A stretch of 64,000 bases of DNA from Lachnospiraceae bacterium (GCA_015057085.1 SVFB01000036.1:62001-126000), one strand, 5' to 3'. Positions 11,751-20,776 are shown, counted from the first letter of the stretch. The notes: generated from the sequence alone by a model not told the origin. Translations and numbers: made by a program.

Positions 11751-12533
11751 GTGAGTTACTTGGAAATCAAAAACCTTCAGAAAAAATTTATTGTGCATGG
11801 CGAACCGCTTGAGGTTCTTAAGGGAATAGATCTTGATGTGAATCAAGGAGAAATCTATGGAATCATTGGATTTAGTGGGGCAGGTAAATCTACACTTGCC
11901 AGGTGTATCAACCGACTGGAAAGCGCTGATGCCGGATCTATTATGGTTGGAGGAGTAGATATTCTATCACTGGACAAGAAAGCTCTTTTACGAGAGCGTA
12001 GAAAAATTGGAATGGTTTTTCAGAATTTTAATCTGTTTGATTCAAGAACCGTTTACAGAAATATTGCATATCCATTGGAAATCAGTGATTTTCCGAAGGA
12101 ACAAATCAAGGAAAGGGTTTTGGAAACAGCAAAACTTGTAGGACTGTCAGATAAATTGGACGCTTATCCGGGTGGATTGTCAGGTGGCCAGAAACAAAGA
12201 GTTGGAATTGCCAGAGCGCTTGTGAACAAGCCCAAACTATTGATTTCGGATGAAGCAACCTCAGCGCTTGATCCTCAAACTACAATACAGATTTTAGATC
12301 TCCTAAAAGAGATTAACAAAAATTCCGGTATCACCATACTGATGATAACGCATGAATTGGATGCCATAAGATACAGTTGTGACAGAATGGCTGTTTTAGA
12401 AGAAGGTACCATCATAGAAAAAGGTTCGGTCGCAGGTATTTTTAATAATCCAAAGAGTCGAACGGGAGCATTATTTGCGAAGGTTTTTGCAGAGTTCCAG
12501 AATATATCATTGACGGAAGGAGCAGGAATATGA
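11751..12533 (+). CDS. metN: Methionine-type ABC transporter ATPase, short form (MetN-like)
   Basis: 260-residue ATPase with Walker A GFSGAGKST, signature LSGGQKQRVGIARAL, Walker B LLISDEATSALD and switch MITHELD. It is MetN-like by its place before MetI and MetQ relatives and by the signature region. The start is a GTG two bases after the nifB-like stop, so it is transcriptionally and probably translationally coupled to the reductase genes. Typical MetN is about 340 residues, with a C-terminal NIL domain that binds methionine and inhibits transport. This protein ends before that domain, so feedback inhibition may be absent. The substrate could be methionine or another organosulfur compound. 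Confidence 0.85.
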   Translation: MSYLEIKNLQKKFIVHGEPLEVLKGIDLDVNQGEIYGIIGFSGAGKSTLARCINRLESADAGSIMVGGVDILSLDKKALLRERRKIGMVFQNFNLFDSRTVYRNIAYPLEISDFPKEQIKERVLETAKLVGLSDKLDAYPGGLSGGQKQRVGIARALVNKPKLLISDEATSALDPQTTIQILDLLKEINKNSGITILMITHELDAIRYSCDRMAVLEEGTIIEKGSVAGIFNNPKSRTGALFAKVFAEFQNISLTEGAGI

Positions 12534-13240
12534 GTTTACTTGATTCATCTGTTTGGGAAGTGATTAAAGCATCCTTTAGCCCGGAAATATGGAAAGATTT
12601 GGTGGCTCCGGTTGGAGAGACATTATATATGACGGTCATTTCTTCAATTATCGTTTTGATATTTGGAATTATACTTGGAATTTTCCTTACGCTGACTTGT
12701 CCGGATGGTTTACTTCCGCTGAAAGCACCTTATTTAACCGCAGGCTGGTTAATCAATGTTTTAAGATCCCTTCCTCAAATGGTAATGATTATCCTTATGA
12801 TTCCCGTGGCGAGGCTGATATTCGGCAAATCCTATGGGACAAATGCTTGTATCATTGCCATAGCAGCCAGCTGTATTCCAATGTATGCCAGAATTGTGGA
12901 AAGCTCGCTTTTGGAAATCGGGAAAGGCAAGATTGAGGCGGCTAAGTCCATTGGAAGCACTAATTTTCAGATTATAACCAAGGTGATTTTACCTGAAACG
13001 TTGCCGGGTCTTATAAGAGGATTCACAGTTGCAGTGATAACAGTCATTTCCATGACTGCTTTGGCCGGAATGTTTGGCGCAGGAGGCATAGGAGATATTG
13101 CTGTTCGATTTGGATATCAAAGATTTCAGCATGACAGACTTTTTGCCTGTGTTTACATTTTGGTTATACTTGTTCAGATTACGCAGGGAATCGGCAATTT
13201 GATTTCAAACAAAATCCTGAGAACCAGGAATTTAGTATAA
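12530..13240 (+). CDS. metI: Methionine-type ABC transporter permease (MetI-like)
   Basis: 236-residue inner-membrane permease with about five hydrophobic segments. The EAA-type coupling motif is seen in GKGKIEAAKSIGSTNFQI, followed by LPETLPGLIRGFTVAVI, typical of MetI. The ATG overlaps the end of metN (ATGA). With metN and metQ it makes a complete uptake system, so the nitrogenase-like enzyme probably works on an imported compound or supplies sulfur or methionine when transport fails. Confidence 0.88.
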   Translation: MSLLDSSVWEVIKASFSPEIWKDLVAPVGETLYMTVISSIIVLIFGIILGIFLTLTCPDGLLPLKAPYLTAGWLINVLRSLPQMVMIILMIPVARLIFGKSYGTNACIIAIAASCIPMYARIVESSLLEIGKGKIEAAKSIGSTNFQIITKVILPETLPGLIRGFTVAVITVISMTALAGMFGAGGIGDIAVRFGYQRFQHDRLFACVYILVILVQITQGIGNLISNKILRTRNLV

Positions 13241-13261
13241 GAAAGAAAAGAGGTAGAAATT

Positions 13262-14119
13262 ATGAAGAAAAAAGTATTAGCTGTTTTATTAACCACTGCA
13301 ACAATTATCGCATCATTTACAGCCTGCGGCGGCAAAAATGATGCTAAAACATCTGAAACAGAAGGGGGAGCAACCGCTGCATCTTCTGAGGACGGGGAAA
13401 CAATTGTGCTGAAAGGAATTGCAGACCTTGTTCCTCATTCAGAGATTATTGAATATATTAAGCCAAAGCTTGCTGAACAGGGAATTGAAATTGAACTTGT
13501 ATCAACTGCAGCAGATTCTACAACAAATGAGAAACTTAATGCAGGAGAAATTGATTTCAACTATTTCCAGCATGAGCCATATCTTTTATCTGAAGTTGAA
13601 GCAAATGGTTATGACCTTGTAAGTGTAGGAGGTATCCACGTTGAACCAATTACAGCATACTCTGATAAGTATGAGTCTGTAGATGAGCTTCCGGAGAATG
13701 CTGTAGTAGCAATTCCAAATGATGGTACAAATGAGTATCGTGCACTCAGAATTCTTGAATTAAACGGATTTATTACATTAGATGAGGCTGCAAAGGATTC
13801 CTTAAGTGCTTCTGTACAGGATATTACAGAGTATAAGATTCCGATTGAGATTGTGGAACTTGATTCTGCTCAGATTATTCCGACAAAGGATGATTATGAC
13901 TTTTTCATTACCAACACGAATAAGGCACTTGAAGCAAAGATTACATCAACCAGACTTTTCTCGGAAGGTGCTGACAGCCCATATGCAAATATCATTGCTG
14001 TAAGAAGCGAGGACAAGGATAATCCTGCAATTCAGGCCCTTGTAGAGGCTTTACTTGATGAAGATACACAAGCTTTTATTGAGGAAAAATATGATGGAGC
14101 TGTTATCCCAGTTAAATAA
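13262..14119 (+). CDS. metQ: Methionine-type substrate-binding lipoprotein (MetQ/NlpA-like)
   Basis: 285 residues. The lipoprotein signal (KKKVLAVLLTTATIIASFTAC, lipobox FTAC) anchors it outside the membrane, followed by a Ser/Thr/Glu-rich linker. NlpA-family landmarks are present: LVPHSEIIEYIKPKLAEQGI, GEIDFNYFQHEPYL, VAIPNDGTNEYRALRILE and DYDFFITNTNKALEA. NlpA proteins bind D- or L-methionine or related molecules. The start follows AAGAGGTAG. It is the last gene of the operon, closed by the terminator at 14158. Confidence 0.92.
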   Translation: MKKKVLAVLLTTATIIASFTACGGKNDAKTSETEGGATAASSEDGETIVLKGIADLVPHSEIIEYIKPKLAEQGIEIELVSTAADSTTNEKLNAGEIDFNYFQHEPYLLSEVEANGYDLVSVGGIHVEPITAYSDKYESVDELPENAVVAIPNDGTNEYRALRILELNGFITLDEAAKDSLSASVQDITEYKIPIEIVELDSAQIIPTKDDYDFFITNTNKALEAKITSTRLFSEGADSPYANIIAVRSEDKDNPAIQALVEALLDEDTQAFIEEKYDGAVIPVK

Positions 14120-14157
14120 ATTTTTAATCCATATCGGAAAATATATGTTTAAACGCA

Positions 14158-14182
14158 GGGCCGAACGTTTTCGGCCCTTTTT
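14158..14182 (+). terminator. Terminator of the nitrogenase-like/metNIQ operon
   Basis: GGGCCGAA and TTCGGCCC pair around a short loop, followed by TTTTT. It sits about 40 bp after the metQ stop. Confidence 0.9.
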
Positions 14183-14226
14183 GTATGCCCAAATTCCCCG
14201 CGCTGGCAAACCCTTTTTGCCTATTT

Positions 14227-14667
14227 CTGCTGATTGTTCTCCCAACCTAGCAAAGAATCGTCAGCAACTTTTCTATTTTATCCTGTATCTGCTGACCGCT
14301 CCCGCATCCTGGCAAAGATAGGTCAGCAACATTTCCTTTTTGTTCGTTTTCTGCTGACCGTTCTCGCACCGGCAAAGATTGGTCAGCAACTTTTCCCTTT
14401 TTTACTTTTTCTGCTGACCGTTCTCGCTCTCCGGCAAAGATTGGTCAGCAACTTTTCCTTTTTCGCCTGGTTCTGCTGACCGCTCTCCCTCTCTGGCAAA
14501 GATTAGTCAGCAACTCTTCCTTTTTATCCTGTTTCTGCTGACTGCTCCCGCATCCTGGCAAAGATTGGTAAGCAACATTTCCTTTTTATCCTGTTTCTGC
14601 TGACCGCTCCTGCACCCTAGAGAAGATAGGTCAGCAACTTTTCTTTTTTCACCTGTTTCTGCTGACT
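14227..14667. repeat. Tandem array of 62-bp hairpin repeats
   Basis: Seven imperfect tandem units begin at 14227, 14289, 14351, 14411, 14473, 14535 and 14597, with a partial eighth at 14659. The spacing is 62 bp except for one step of 60. Each unit reads CTGCTGACC, a C-rich spacer, GGCAAAGATTGG, TCAGCAAC and a T-rich tail. TGCTGACC and GGTCAGCA can pair, so every unit is a terminator-like hairpin. The units differ at scattered positions, mostly in the loop. Small ORFs here are not conserved in frame (62 is not a multiple of three). It is not CRISPR, because there are no unique spacers. Confidence 0.85.
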
Positions 14668-14940
14668 TTTCGGCTATGGAGCCGAGCACGGGGGATATGC
14701 CATCTGGGAGGGTAAGAAATAGCGCCTTCGTGACCCGGAGAAAAATTCGGTGTTAGAAGCGAAACACTTGCTTGGGCAATTTTTGCACACCGAGGCTCAT
14801 GTGTGGACAAATGAACCGATTTCTCAAATAACTAAAATTTGGATAAAAAACTAGATAAAAAACTGGATTAAGAAACGGATAGTTCAAATAGAAGGCAATA
14901 GGAAGGTCAGATTGTAAAAGATTACACAATTAACATAAAA
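14668..14940. other. Gene-free flank of the tandem array
   Basis: No convincing ORF. It begins with a small hairpin (CGGCTatggAGCCG), then a GC-richer stretch of about 130 bp with short complementary segments (CGGTGT at 14750 against CACACCG near 14787). It ends in an AT-rich run of near-repeats (GGATAAAAAACTAGATAAAAAACTGGAT). The GC-richer part may be a conserved leader of the array, or a structured RNA on the minus strand; neither can be shown here. Confidence 0.35.
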
Positions 14941-14942
14941 AG

Positions 14943-15006
14943 AACCTGCATGAAACATCAATGACAGAGTAGAGTGCTCTGAAATTTGATGATTTCGTGC
15001 GGGTTT
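14943..15006 (-). terminator. Terminator of the 15021 hypothetical gene
   Basis: AACCTGCATGAAACATCA pairs, with a few G-T pairs and one bulge, with TGATGATTTCGTGCGGGTT. An inner CAGAG/CTCTG stem lies in the loop. It lies directly after the stop of the minus-strand gene. Confidence 0.55.
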
Positions 15007-15020
15007 ATTATTGGATATGT

Positions 15021-15341
15021 TTACTGTATAAAAGCTTCTTCTGCAAATCTCAAATCTGTTAAATTGCTTTCCTTATATTCTTGGTTTTTCAACGATTCGT
15101 TTCTGGATAGCATAGTATTGTAGATTTCTCGACTTTGTGTTTTCTTTATGATTTCGGGAAAGACTTCGGCGATACCGTAAAATTCATCTTCTGTGCAGGT
15201 CTTTAGAAATTCTATAGTTTCTTCAATGCTGTTACTTAGAATATCAGTTAGAGTATTCCAACATTCTTCCAATGCATAGTCATCATTAAGTTCCAATGAA
15301 TTTCTTCTGTTTATAGTCTCTCTCAGTTTTATAATATCCAT
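15021..15341 (-). CDS. Small hypothetical protein
   Basis: 106 residues, soluble, mostly helical and acidic (SNSIEETIEFLKTCTEDEFYGIAEV), with no signal or membrane segment. No family recognised. It resembles small cytoplasmic immunity- or antitoxin-like proteins only in size and charge. The ATG at 15341 follows GGAGGAAG on the minus strand, which supports translation. Both flanks are long non-coding spacers, suggesting an accessory insertion region. Confidence 0.65.
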   Translation of the reverse strand: MDIIKLRETINRRNSLELNDDYALEECWNTLTDILSNSIEETIEFLKTCTEDEFYGIAEVFPEIIKKTQSREIYNTMLSRNESLKNQEYKESNLTDLRFAEEAFIQ

Positions 15342-15531
15342 TTATCTCTTCCTCCTTAATACACTACTCTGATTTGAATCAGGAAATATGGTTGAGTTTT
15401 TGCCATGGGTATTAATACTGTCGATGAGTATACCAATCAGGAATGTTTTTATTATACTATATTTATGACACATTTTTGAACTCGGTTAATTGACATGTAC
15501 CCAGTTTTCTAGGCAGAAATTGCACTTTGTG

Positions 15532-15589
15532 TTGACATCCGAGTGCAAAAGTTGCACTATATAGATGTAGAAAGTGCAATTTCTGCACT
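15532..15589 (+). promoter_or_regulatory. Promoter with two identical-geometry operators
   Basis: A TTGACA box (15532) is followed by two palindromes of the form AGTGCA-N5-TGCACT, at 15542-15558 and 15573-15589. A third half-site TGCACT lies at 15521. The first palindrome fills the promoter spacer and the second lies after the TATATAG region. This is the classical layout for autorepression by the helix-turn-helix protein encoded 25 bp downstream. Confidence 0.7.
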
Positions 15590-15613
15590 CGCCCATTGAA
15601 AAAGAGGTGCAAT

Positions 15614-16087
15614 ATGAGTGAAATTAAAAAGATTAGATTAGAAAAAAAACTTACACAACAGCAAGTGGCTGATTTTGTAGGGGTTTCACTTCGGTCATAT
15701 AAATCATATGAAAATGATAAGGTGAAAGAAGGTACCATCAAATACAATTATATACTAGAGAAACTTAACGATTTGAATCCGATTGATGAAGATCATGGGA
15801 TTTTAGATATGGATTTCATCAAGGAAAAGTGTAAAGAAGTATTTGATGAGTATCCGGTCCACTATTGCATTTTGTTCGGGTCTTATGCAAAAGAAAAAGC
15901 AAATGAATCCAGTGATTTGGATTTCCTGATTTCATCAGATTTGAAGGGCATTAAGTTTTATGGATTAGTTGAAAAGCTTAGATTGGCCCTTCATAAGAGA
16001 GTAGATGTCCTTAATCTTGACCAGCTCAAAGACAATTTAGAACTTACCAATGAAATATTAAGGGACGGAATTCGAATTTATGGATAA
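15614..16087 (+). CDS. XRE helix-turn-helix / nucleotidyltransferase fusion
   Basis: 157 residues from the ATG at 15614, behind AAAGAGGTG. The track start at 15596 is a TTG without a ribosome site. Residues 1-60 form a Cro/CI-type helix-turn-helix (LTQQQVADFVGVSLRSYKSYE). Residues 70-157 form a minimal nucleotidyltransferase with FGSYAKEKANESSDLDFLI, matching GSxAxG...SDxD. MNT proteins usually pair with HEPN toxins as antitoxins that AMPylate them. No HEPN gene is adjacent, so this is an orphan or acts on a distant partner. Two matching palindromes in its promoter suggest autorepression. Confidence 0.85.
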   Translation: MSEIKKIRLEKKLTQQQVADFVGVSLRSYKSYENDKVKEGTIKYNYILEKLNDLNPIDEDHGILDMDFIKEKCKEVFDEYPVHYCILFGSYAKEKANESSDLDFLISSDLKGIKFYGLVEKLRLALHKRVDVLNLDQLKDNLELTNEILRDGIRIYG

Positions 16088-16174
16088 TTATAAAAATGAT
16101 AATTATTATTTGGAAGAAGGCTAAATGACCCACAAACCCCGTCCCCCCATGGGACATTCTAGGCTACTAGGTTA

Positions 16175-16203
16175 TTGAATTGTGGGAGGAAGAGTGCTAT
16201 AAT
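16175..16203 (+). promoter_or_regulatory. Promoter of the CoA-transferase gene
   Basis: TTGAAT and TATAAT with 17-bp spacing, 50 bp upstream of the start codon. Confidence 0.7.
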
Positions 16204-16252
16204 TTATAAAATGATAAAAAATTAACAAACAAAAATGCGACGGAGGAGCACA

Positions 16253-17599
16253 ATGGGATTTCAGGAAGAATATAAGCAGAAACTTGTTTCGGCAGATGAA
16301 GCGGTAAAATTGGTTCAGTCAGGAGACTGGGTGGATTATGGTTGGTGTACAGGTACACCGGAAGTTTTGGATGAGGCACTTGCAAAGCGAACTGATGAAT
16401 TAAAGGATGTGAAACTGCGCGGTGGAATCTTATTAAAACCTTTAAAAGTGTTTGAACGTGAAGATGCGGCAGAACATTTTTGTTGGAACTCATGGCATAT
16501 GGGAGGATATGAGAGAAAGTTAATTGCTAAGGGCTGCTCTTACTATGCTCCAATTCGCTATTCTGAATTGCCAAGATATTACAGAGATCTTCCTGAAGAG
16601 GATCGTGATGCAGTTGCAATGCTTCAGGTTGCACCGATGGATAAGCATGGCTTCTTTAATTTTGGACCAAACGCATCTCATTTAGGGGCAGTATGTGAGA
16701 CTGCTAAACATATCATTGTAGAAGTAAACGAGAATATGCCACGTTGTCTTGGTGGAACCGAGACAGGTGTTCATATTTCAGATGTAACCTATGTAGTCGA
16801 AGGAAATCATTCTCCAATGGGTATTTTAGGCGGCGGTGGCCCGGCAACCGAAATTGATCAAAAGGTTGCTGAACTTATCGTTGATCAAATTCCAAACGGA
16901 GCATGTCTCCAGCTTGGAATTGGCGGAATGCCAAATGCTGTTGGAAGCATGATCGCAGAGTCTGATTTGAAGGACCTTGGCGTTCACACGGAAATGTATG
17001 TGGATGCGTTTGTAGATATTGCAAAGGCTGGAAAAATCAACGGCTCTAAGAAAAATATTGATCGATTCCGTCAGGTATACGGTTTTGGTGCAGGAACTCA
17101 AAAAATGTATGACTACATGGATGAAAATCCGGAATTGATGAGTGCGCCGGTAAGTTATACTAATGACATTCGTCAGATTGCAGCACTTGATAACTTTATT
17201 TCAATCAATAATGCAGTTGATATTGACCTCTTTGGTCAGATTAATGCTGAGTCGGCAGGAACTAAGCATATTTCAGGTGCGGGCGGACAGCTTGACTTTG
17301 TTTTGGGGGCATATCTGTCCAACGGCGGTAAGAGCTTTATTTGTTTGTCATCTACATTTACATCAAAGGATGGCACAGTAAATAGCCGTATTCGCCCGAC
17401 ATTGGCAGAAGGCTCAATCGTAACAGATACACGTGCAAACGGACAATATATTGTTACAGAGTACGGAATGATTTGTTTAAAGGGACTATCTGCATGGGAG
17501 AGAGCAGAAAAGTTGATTTCCATCGCTCATCCAGATTTTAGAGATGAGTTGATTAAAGAAGCCGAGAAATTAAAGATTTGGAGAAAATCCAATCGTTAA
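16253..17599 (+). CDS. Acetyl-CoA hydrolase/transferase family CoA-transferase
   Basis: 448 residues from the ATG at 16253 (GGAGGAG just upstream); the earlier ATG at 16235 would overlap that ribosome site. It belongs to the family of butyryl-CoA:acetate and 4-hydroxybutyrate CoA-transferases, as shown by [48 protein letters not shown] and [25 protein letters not shown]. The length equals that of butyrate-forming Lachnospiraceae enzymes. The likely reaction is butyryl-CoA plus acetate to butyrate plus acetyl-CoA, the last step of butyrate formation. Substrate specificity is inferred. Confidence 0.88.
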   Translation: MGFQEEYKQKLVSADEAVKLVQSGDWVDYGWCTGTPEVLDEALAKRTDELKDVKLRGGILLKPLKVFEREDAAEHFCWNSWHMGGYERKLIAKGCSYYAPIRYSELPRYYRDLPEEDRDAVAMLQVAPMDKHGFFNFGPNASHLGAVCETAKHIIVEVNENMPRCLGGTETGVHISDVTYVVEGNHSPMGILGGGGPATEIDQKVAELIVDQIPNGACLQLGIGGMPNAVGSMIAESDLKDLGVHTEMYVDAFVDIAKAGKINGSKKNIDRFRQVYGFGAGTQKMYDYMDENPELMSAPVSYTNDIRQIAALDNFISINNAVDIDLFGQINAESAGTKHISGAGGQLDFVLGAYLSNGGKSFICLSSTFTSKDGTVNSRIRPTLAEGSIVTDTRANGQYIVTEYGMICLKGLSAWERAEKLISIAHPDFRDELIKEAEKLKIWRKSNR

Positions 17600-17625
17600 A
17601 TGCAAAATGCAAAAATATGGTTACG

Positions 17626-17654
17626 AAATGCACCTCTGTAGAGGTGCATTTTTT
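17626..17654 (+). terminator. Intrinsic terminator after the CoA-transferase
   Basis: ATGCACCTC-tgta-GAGGTGCAT followed by TTTTT. Confidence 0.92.
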
Positions 17655-17760
17655 GGTACTTACCAAAAGGTTTCTTGTCTTTCGATTAGATGTTATAGTA
17701 TGATTATTATGTATGAGATTTTTTTGAAAAGATCTCATAGGAATAGGAGTTTTTTGTAGT

Positions 17761-18684
17761 ATGGTAACATTTTTAATACTGCTAAAGCGCATGCTTGCAT
17801 TGCTTTTTATGATGGCATGTGGTTATGTGGCTTATCGAAGAAAGTGGGTGGGAGAAGAAGGTTATTCCGGTCTTTCAACCATTGTTGCAAATGTATTTAA
17901 TCCAATTTTGCTCTTTCAATCCGTTATCATAGCGGATCGGACCATTTCTTCAAAACAAATTGGTCAGAATCTAATTTTGGTTGCAATTTATTTTGTGATT
18001 TTAATTGTACTGGGATTCATCATCCCGATGGTTCTCTTGGTTAAGGGAACAGAAAAGTATCAATATAATTTGATGACGTTATTTTCAAATGTTGGATTTA
18101 TGGCGATTCCGGTATTGTCGGCGCTATATGGGGATTCAGCGACGATTTATATTATTTTCTATGTGCTGGTCTACAATGTGCTGGCATACAGTTATGGAAT
18201 TTTCTTATGTGTTAAGACAAAAAAGGGAAAGGCAAAGTTTGACTGGAAAGTGATGTGGAATCCGGGGCTTGTTGGTGCAATCCTGGCCTTGCTTTTATAT
18301 GTTTCCAAAATTCAGGTATCGGATCCGTTTACGACAATTTGTGATTATATGGGCAATGCGACCATTCCGCTTTCTATGTTTGTGACAGGTATTTCCATTG
18401 CAAAATTCCCGTTGAAAGAGTATTTGTCTGGTGCAAGGGTTTACATTTATTCGGCAATCAAACTTCTTCTGATTCCGATTATTGGTGCTTTGATTATCCG
18501 CCAATTCTCTGTGGACGAGATGATCAAAAATGTATTTGTATTAGAACTTGCCATGCCGGTTGGGGCTGTGATTTTGGCATTAAATAAGAATTATGGAGAA
18601 AATGAGATTGTAGTCAGCAGAGGAATTGTGATATCTACAGTGCTTTCAATTATTACAATTCCGATTGTTGCATTGTTTTTATAG
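17761..18684 (+). CDS. AEC-family transporter (auxin efflux carrier-like permease)
   Basis: 307 residues with about ten hydrophobic segments in two halves, typical of AEC permeases, which in bacteria often carry malate, malonate or other organic acids. Family-like stretches include MACGYVAYRRKWV, VANVFNPILLFQSV, LFSNVGFMAIPVLSALYG and ELAMPVGAVILALNKNYG. The ATG at 17761 follows AGGAG. Its place between CoA-transferase and acetoacetyl-CoA synthetase suggests transport of a short-chain organic or keto acid, but this is only context. Confidence 0.85.
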   Translation: MVTFLILLKRMLALLFMMACGYVAYRRKWVGEEGYSGLSTIVANVFNPILLFQSVIIADRTISSKQIGQNLILVAIYFVILIVLGFIIPMVLLVKGTEKYQYNLMTLFSNVGFMAIPVLSALYGDSATIYIIFYVLVYNVLAYSYGIFLCVKTKKGKAKFDWKVMWNPGLVGAILALLLYVSKIQVSDPFTTICDYMGNATIPLSMFVTGISIAKFPLKEYLSGARVYIYSAIKLLLIPIIGALIIRQFSVDEMIKNVFVLELAMPVGAVILALNKNYGENEIVVSRGIVISTVLSIITIPIVALFL

Positions 18685-18791
18685 GGTTTTATGTTTCGAT
18701 ATTAGAGCAATCAAGCTATAATATAAATATCAAATCAAGTTGCGTATAATTAGGAGATTAGGTAACGCGCTATGAAAGGAGTATTAGGGTA

Positions 18792-20750
18792 ATGGGTAAA
18801 TTATTATGGACACCATCCAAAGAGCAGAGAGAGAATTCTGTTATTTGGAAATACCTACAATTTGTAAACAAGGAGACAGGAAATTCTTTTGCAGAATATC
18901 CGGAACTCTATGATTGGTCAGTGAACGAGCCTATCAAATTCTGGGAAACCGTTTGGGACTTCTTTGATATCATTGGAGATAAGGCAGATGGTTTTTCGGG
19001 AAAGGAACAGCCGGAATTCAGAAAGATGAACTGGTTTCCGGGTGCAAAGTTGAATTATACAGAGAACATGCTTCGTTATATGGAAGGCTCTGATGATGGA
19101 ATCGTTTTCTATGGTGAAAATGTTGTAGAGAGAAGATTAAGCCGGGATGAGGTAAAACATCAGGTATTGTCACTTGCTCTTTCTTTAAAGAAGGCAGGCG
19201 TACAGAAGGGAGATATTGTAGCTGCATATATGCCAAATCTTCCTGAGACTGTAATCGGTATGCTTGCAACAGCTTCCATTGGAGCAATCTGGTGCTCATG
19301 TGCAACTGATGTTGGTTCACAGGTTGCAATTGATCGTATCGGTCAGATTGGACCGAAGGTGTTGATTACTGTTGATGGTTATTATTATAAGGGTAAGGCA
19401 TTTAACTGCGAAAACAATATCAAAGAAATTGTAGATGCCATTGATACCATCGAAAAGGTAGTAGTAGTAAAATTCGCAGGGGATGGCATCTTGCCAAGCG
19501 TACGCGATACCATCAAATACGAAGATTTTATTGCAGGTGTGGATCCAAGTGGATTTACCTATGAGAGATATCCGTTCTCTCAGCCTCTTGTAATCATGTT
19601 CTCTTCAGGAACCACAGGTAAGCCGAAATGTATGGTGCAGTCTGCTATGGGACTTCTGTTAAATCAGTTAAAGGAGTTGGGTATTCAGTCTGATTTGACG
19701 AAGGATGACAAGCTTCTTTATATTACCACCTGCAGTTGGATGATGTGGAACTGGCAGGCAGCTTCAGTTGGAACAGGATGTACTTTGGTATTGTATGATG
19801 GAAATCCATCTTATCCGGACAATGGAGCAATCTGGAGAATTTTGGAGAAGGAAAAGGTGACAGTGTTCGGCCTTTCCGCTTCTTATATCCATATGCTTCT
19901 GAATCAGGGATATTCTCCGATGAAGGAAGTAGACCTTTCTGCATTAAAGGAGATTTCACAGACAGGATCGGCTCTTTCCGATGCCGGTTGGGATTATGTT
20001 TACAGTGATATTAAGAAGGATTTATTCTTTAATTCCATCGCAGGTGGAACCGATATCAATGGCTGCTTTGCAATTGCAAACCTTCTAAAGCCTGTTTATG
20101 GATCAGAACTGCAGAGTGCAGGACTTGGCATGAAGATTAATTGCTATGATGATAATGCAAAGCCAATCAGAGATGTGGAAGGTGAATTGGTATGTGAATT
20201 CCCTGTTCCATGTATGCCGCTTTATTTCTGGAACGACGAAAAGGGTGAGCGTTATTTCAATGCATACTTTGATGTATTCCCTGGAATTTGGAGACATGGT
20301 GATTTCGTAATCTTCCACGAGAAGACCGGAGGTGTTTCCTTCTGCGGTCGTTCTGATTCTGTACTTAAGCCTTCAGGTGTCCGTATCGGTACAGCAGAAA
20401 TCTACAACCAGGTTGAGCTTCTTCCGGAAGTAGAGGATTCTCTGGCAATCGGACAGGATCACAATGGTGATCAGCGCGTGATTTTATTTGTGAAACTAAA
20501 TGATGGCTATGAGTGGACCGATGAATTGATAAAGAAGATCAAGACCACGCTTCGTGTGAATGCTTCTCCGCGTCACGTACCGGCATTGATGTACGAAGTA
20601 AAGGATATTCCTAAGACCATGAACGGAAAGAAGGTTGAGAGTGCGGTGACCAATATCTTTAATGGAAAGGATGTTACAAACCGTTCGGCATTATCCAATC
20701 CGGAATCATTGGATATCTATATCAAAATCAAAGAATCACAGAATGATTAA
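18792..20750 (+). CDS. aacS: Acetoacetate--CoA ligase (acetoacetyl-CoA synthetase)
   Basis: 652 residues, the normal length. An adenylate-forming enzyme that activates acetoacetate to acetoacetyl-CoA with ATP. The N-terminal KLLWTPSKEQ and NYTENML are typical of AacS. The AMP-binding loop is MFSSGTTGKPKCMV; A5-like SIAGGTDINGCF, A8-like GRSDSVLKPSGVRIGTAEIY and the C-terminal catalytic lysine in PKTMNGKKVESAV are intact. Acetoacetate would be released by the BKACE-type lyase of the catabolic cluster at 43198, so this gene may feed that product into the butyrate route. The start follows AAGGAG with a longish spacer. Confidence 0.93.
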   Translation: MGKLLWTPSKEQRENSVIWKYLQFVNKETGNSFAEYPELYDWSVNEPIKFWETVWDFFDIIGDKADGFSGKEQPEFRKMNWFPGAKLNYTENMLRYMEGSDDGIVFYGENVVERRLSRDEVKHQVLSLALSLKKAGVQKGDIVAAYMPNLPETVIGMLATASIGAIWCSCATDVGSQVAIDRIGQIGPKVLITVDGYYYKGKAFNCENNIKEIVDAIDTIEKVVVVKFAGDGILPSVRDTIKYEDFIAGVDPSGFTYERYPFSQPLVIMFSSGTTGKPKCMVQSAMGLLLNQLKELGIQSDLTKDDKLLYITTCSWMMWNWQAASVGTGCTLVLYDGNPSYPDNGAIWRILEKEKVTVFGLSASYIHMLLNQGYSPMKEVDLSALKEISQTGSALSDAGWDYVYSDIKKDLFFNSIAGGTDINGCFAIANLLKPVYGSELQSAGLGMKINCYDDNAKPIRDVEGELVCEFPVPCMPLYFWNDEKGERYFNAYFDVFPGIWRHGDFVIFHEKTGGVSFCGRSDSVLKPSGVRIGTAEIYNQVELLPEVEDSLAIGQDHNGDQRVILFVKLNDGYEWTDELIKKIKTTLRVNASPRHVPALMYEVKDIPKTMNGKKVESAVTNIFNGKDVTNRSALSNPESLDIYIKIKESQND

Positions 20751-20776
20751 TTCATTCTCATTGATTGAACGATTTC

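Noticed and set aside
14227-14667. CRISPR array
   Set aside because: The units are contiguous imperfect repeats without unique spacers, and no cas genes are near.
14055-14689. Small ORFs across the 62-bp repeats
   Set aside because: The period is not a multiple of three, so the frames shift between units; no ribosome sites or steady codon usage.
16130-16160. Short C-rich inverted repeat (GTCCCCCCATGGGAC) before the CoA-transferase promoter
   Set aside because: The stem is only a few bases, with no T-run and no second copy; too weak to call.
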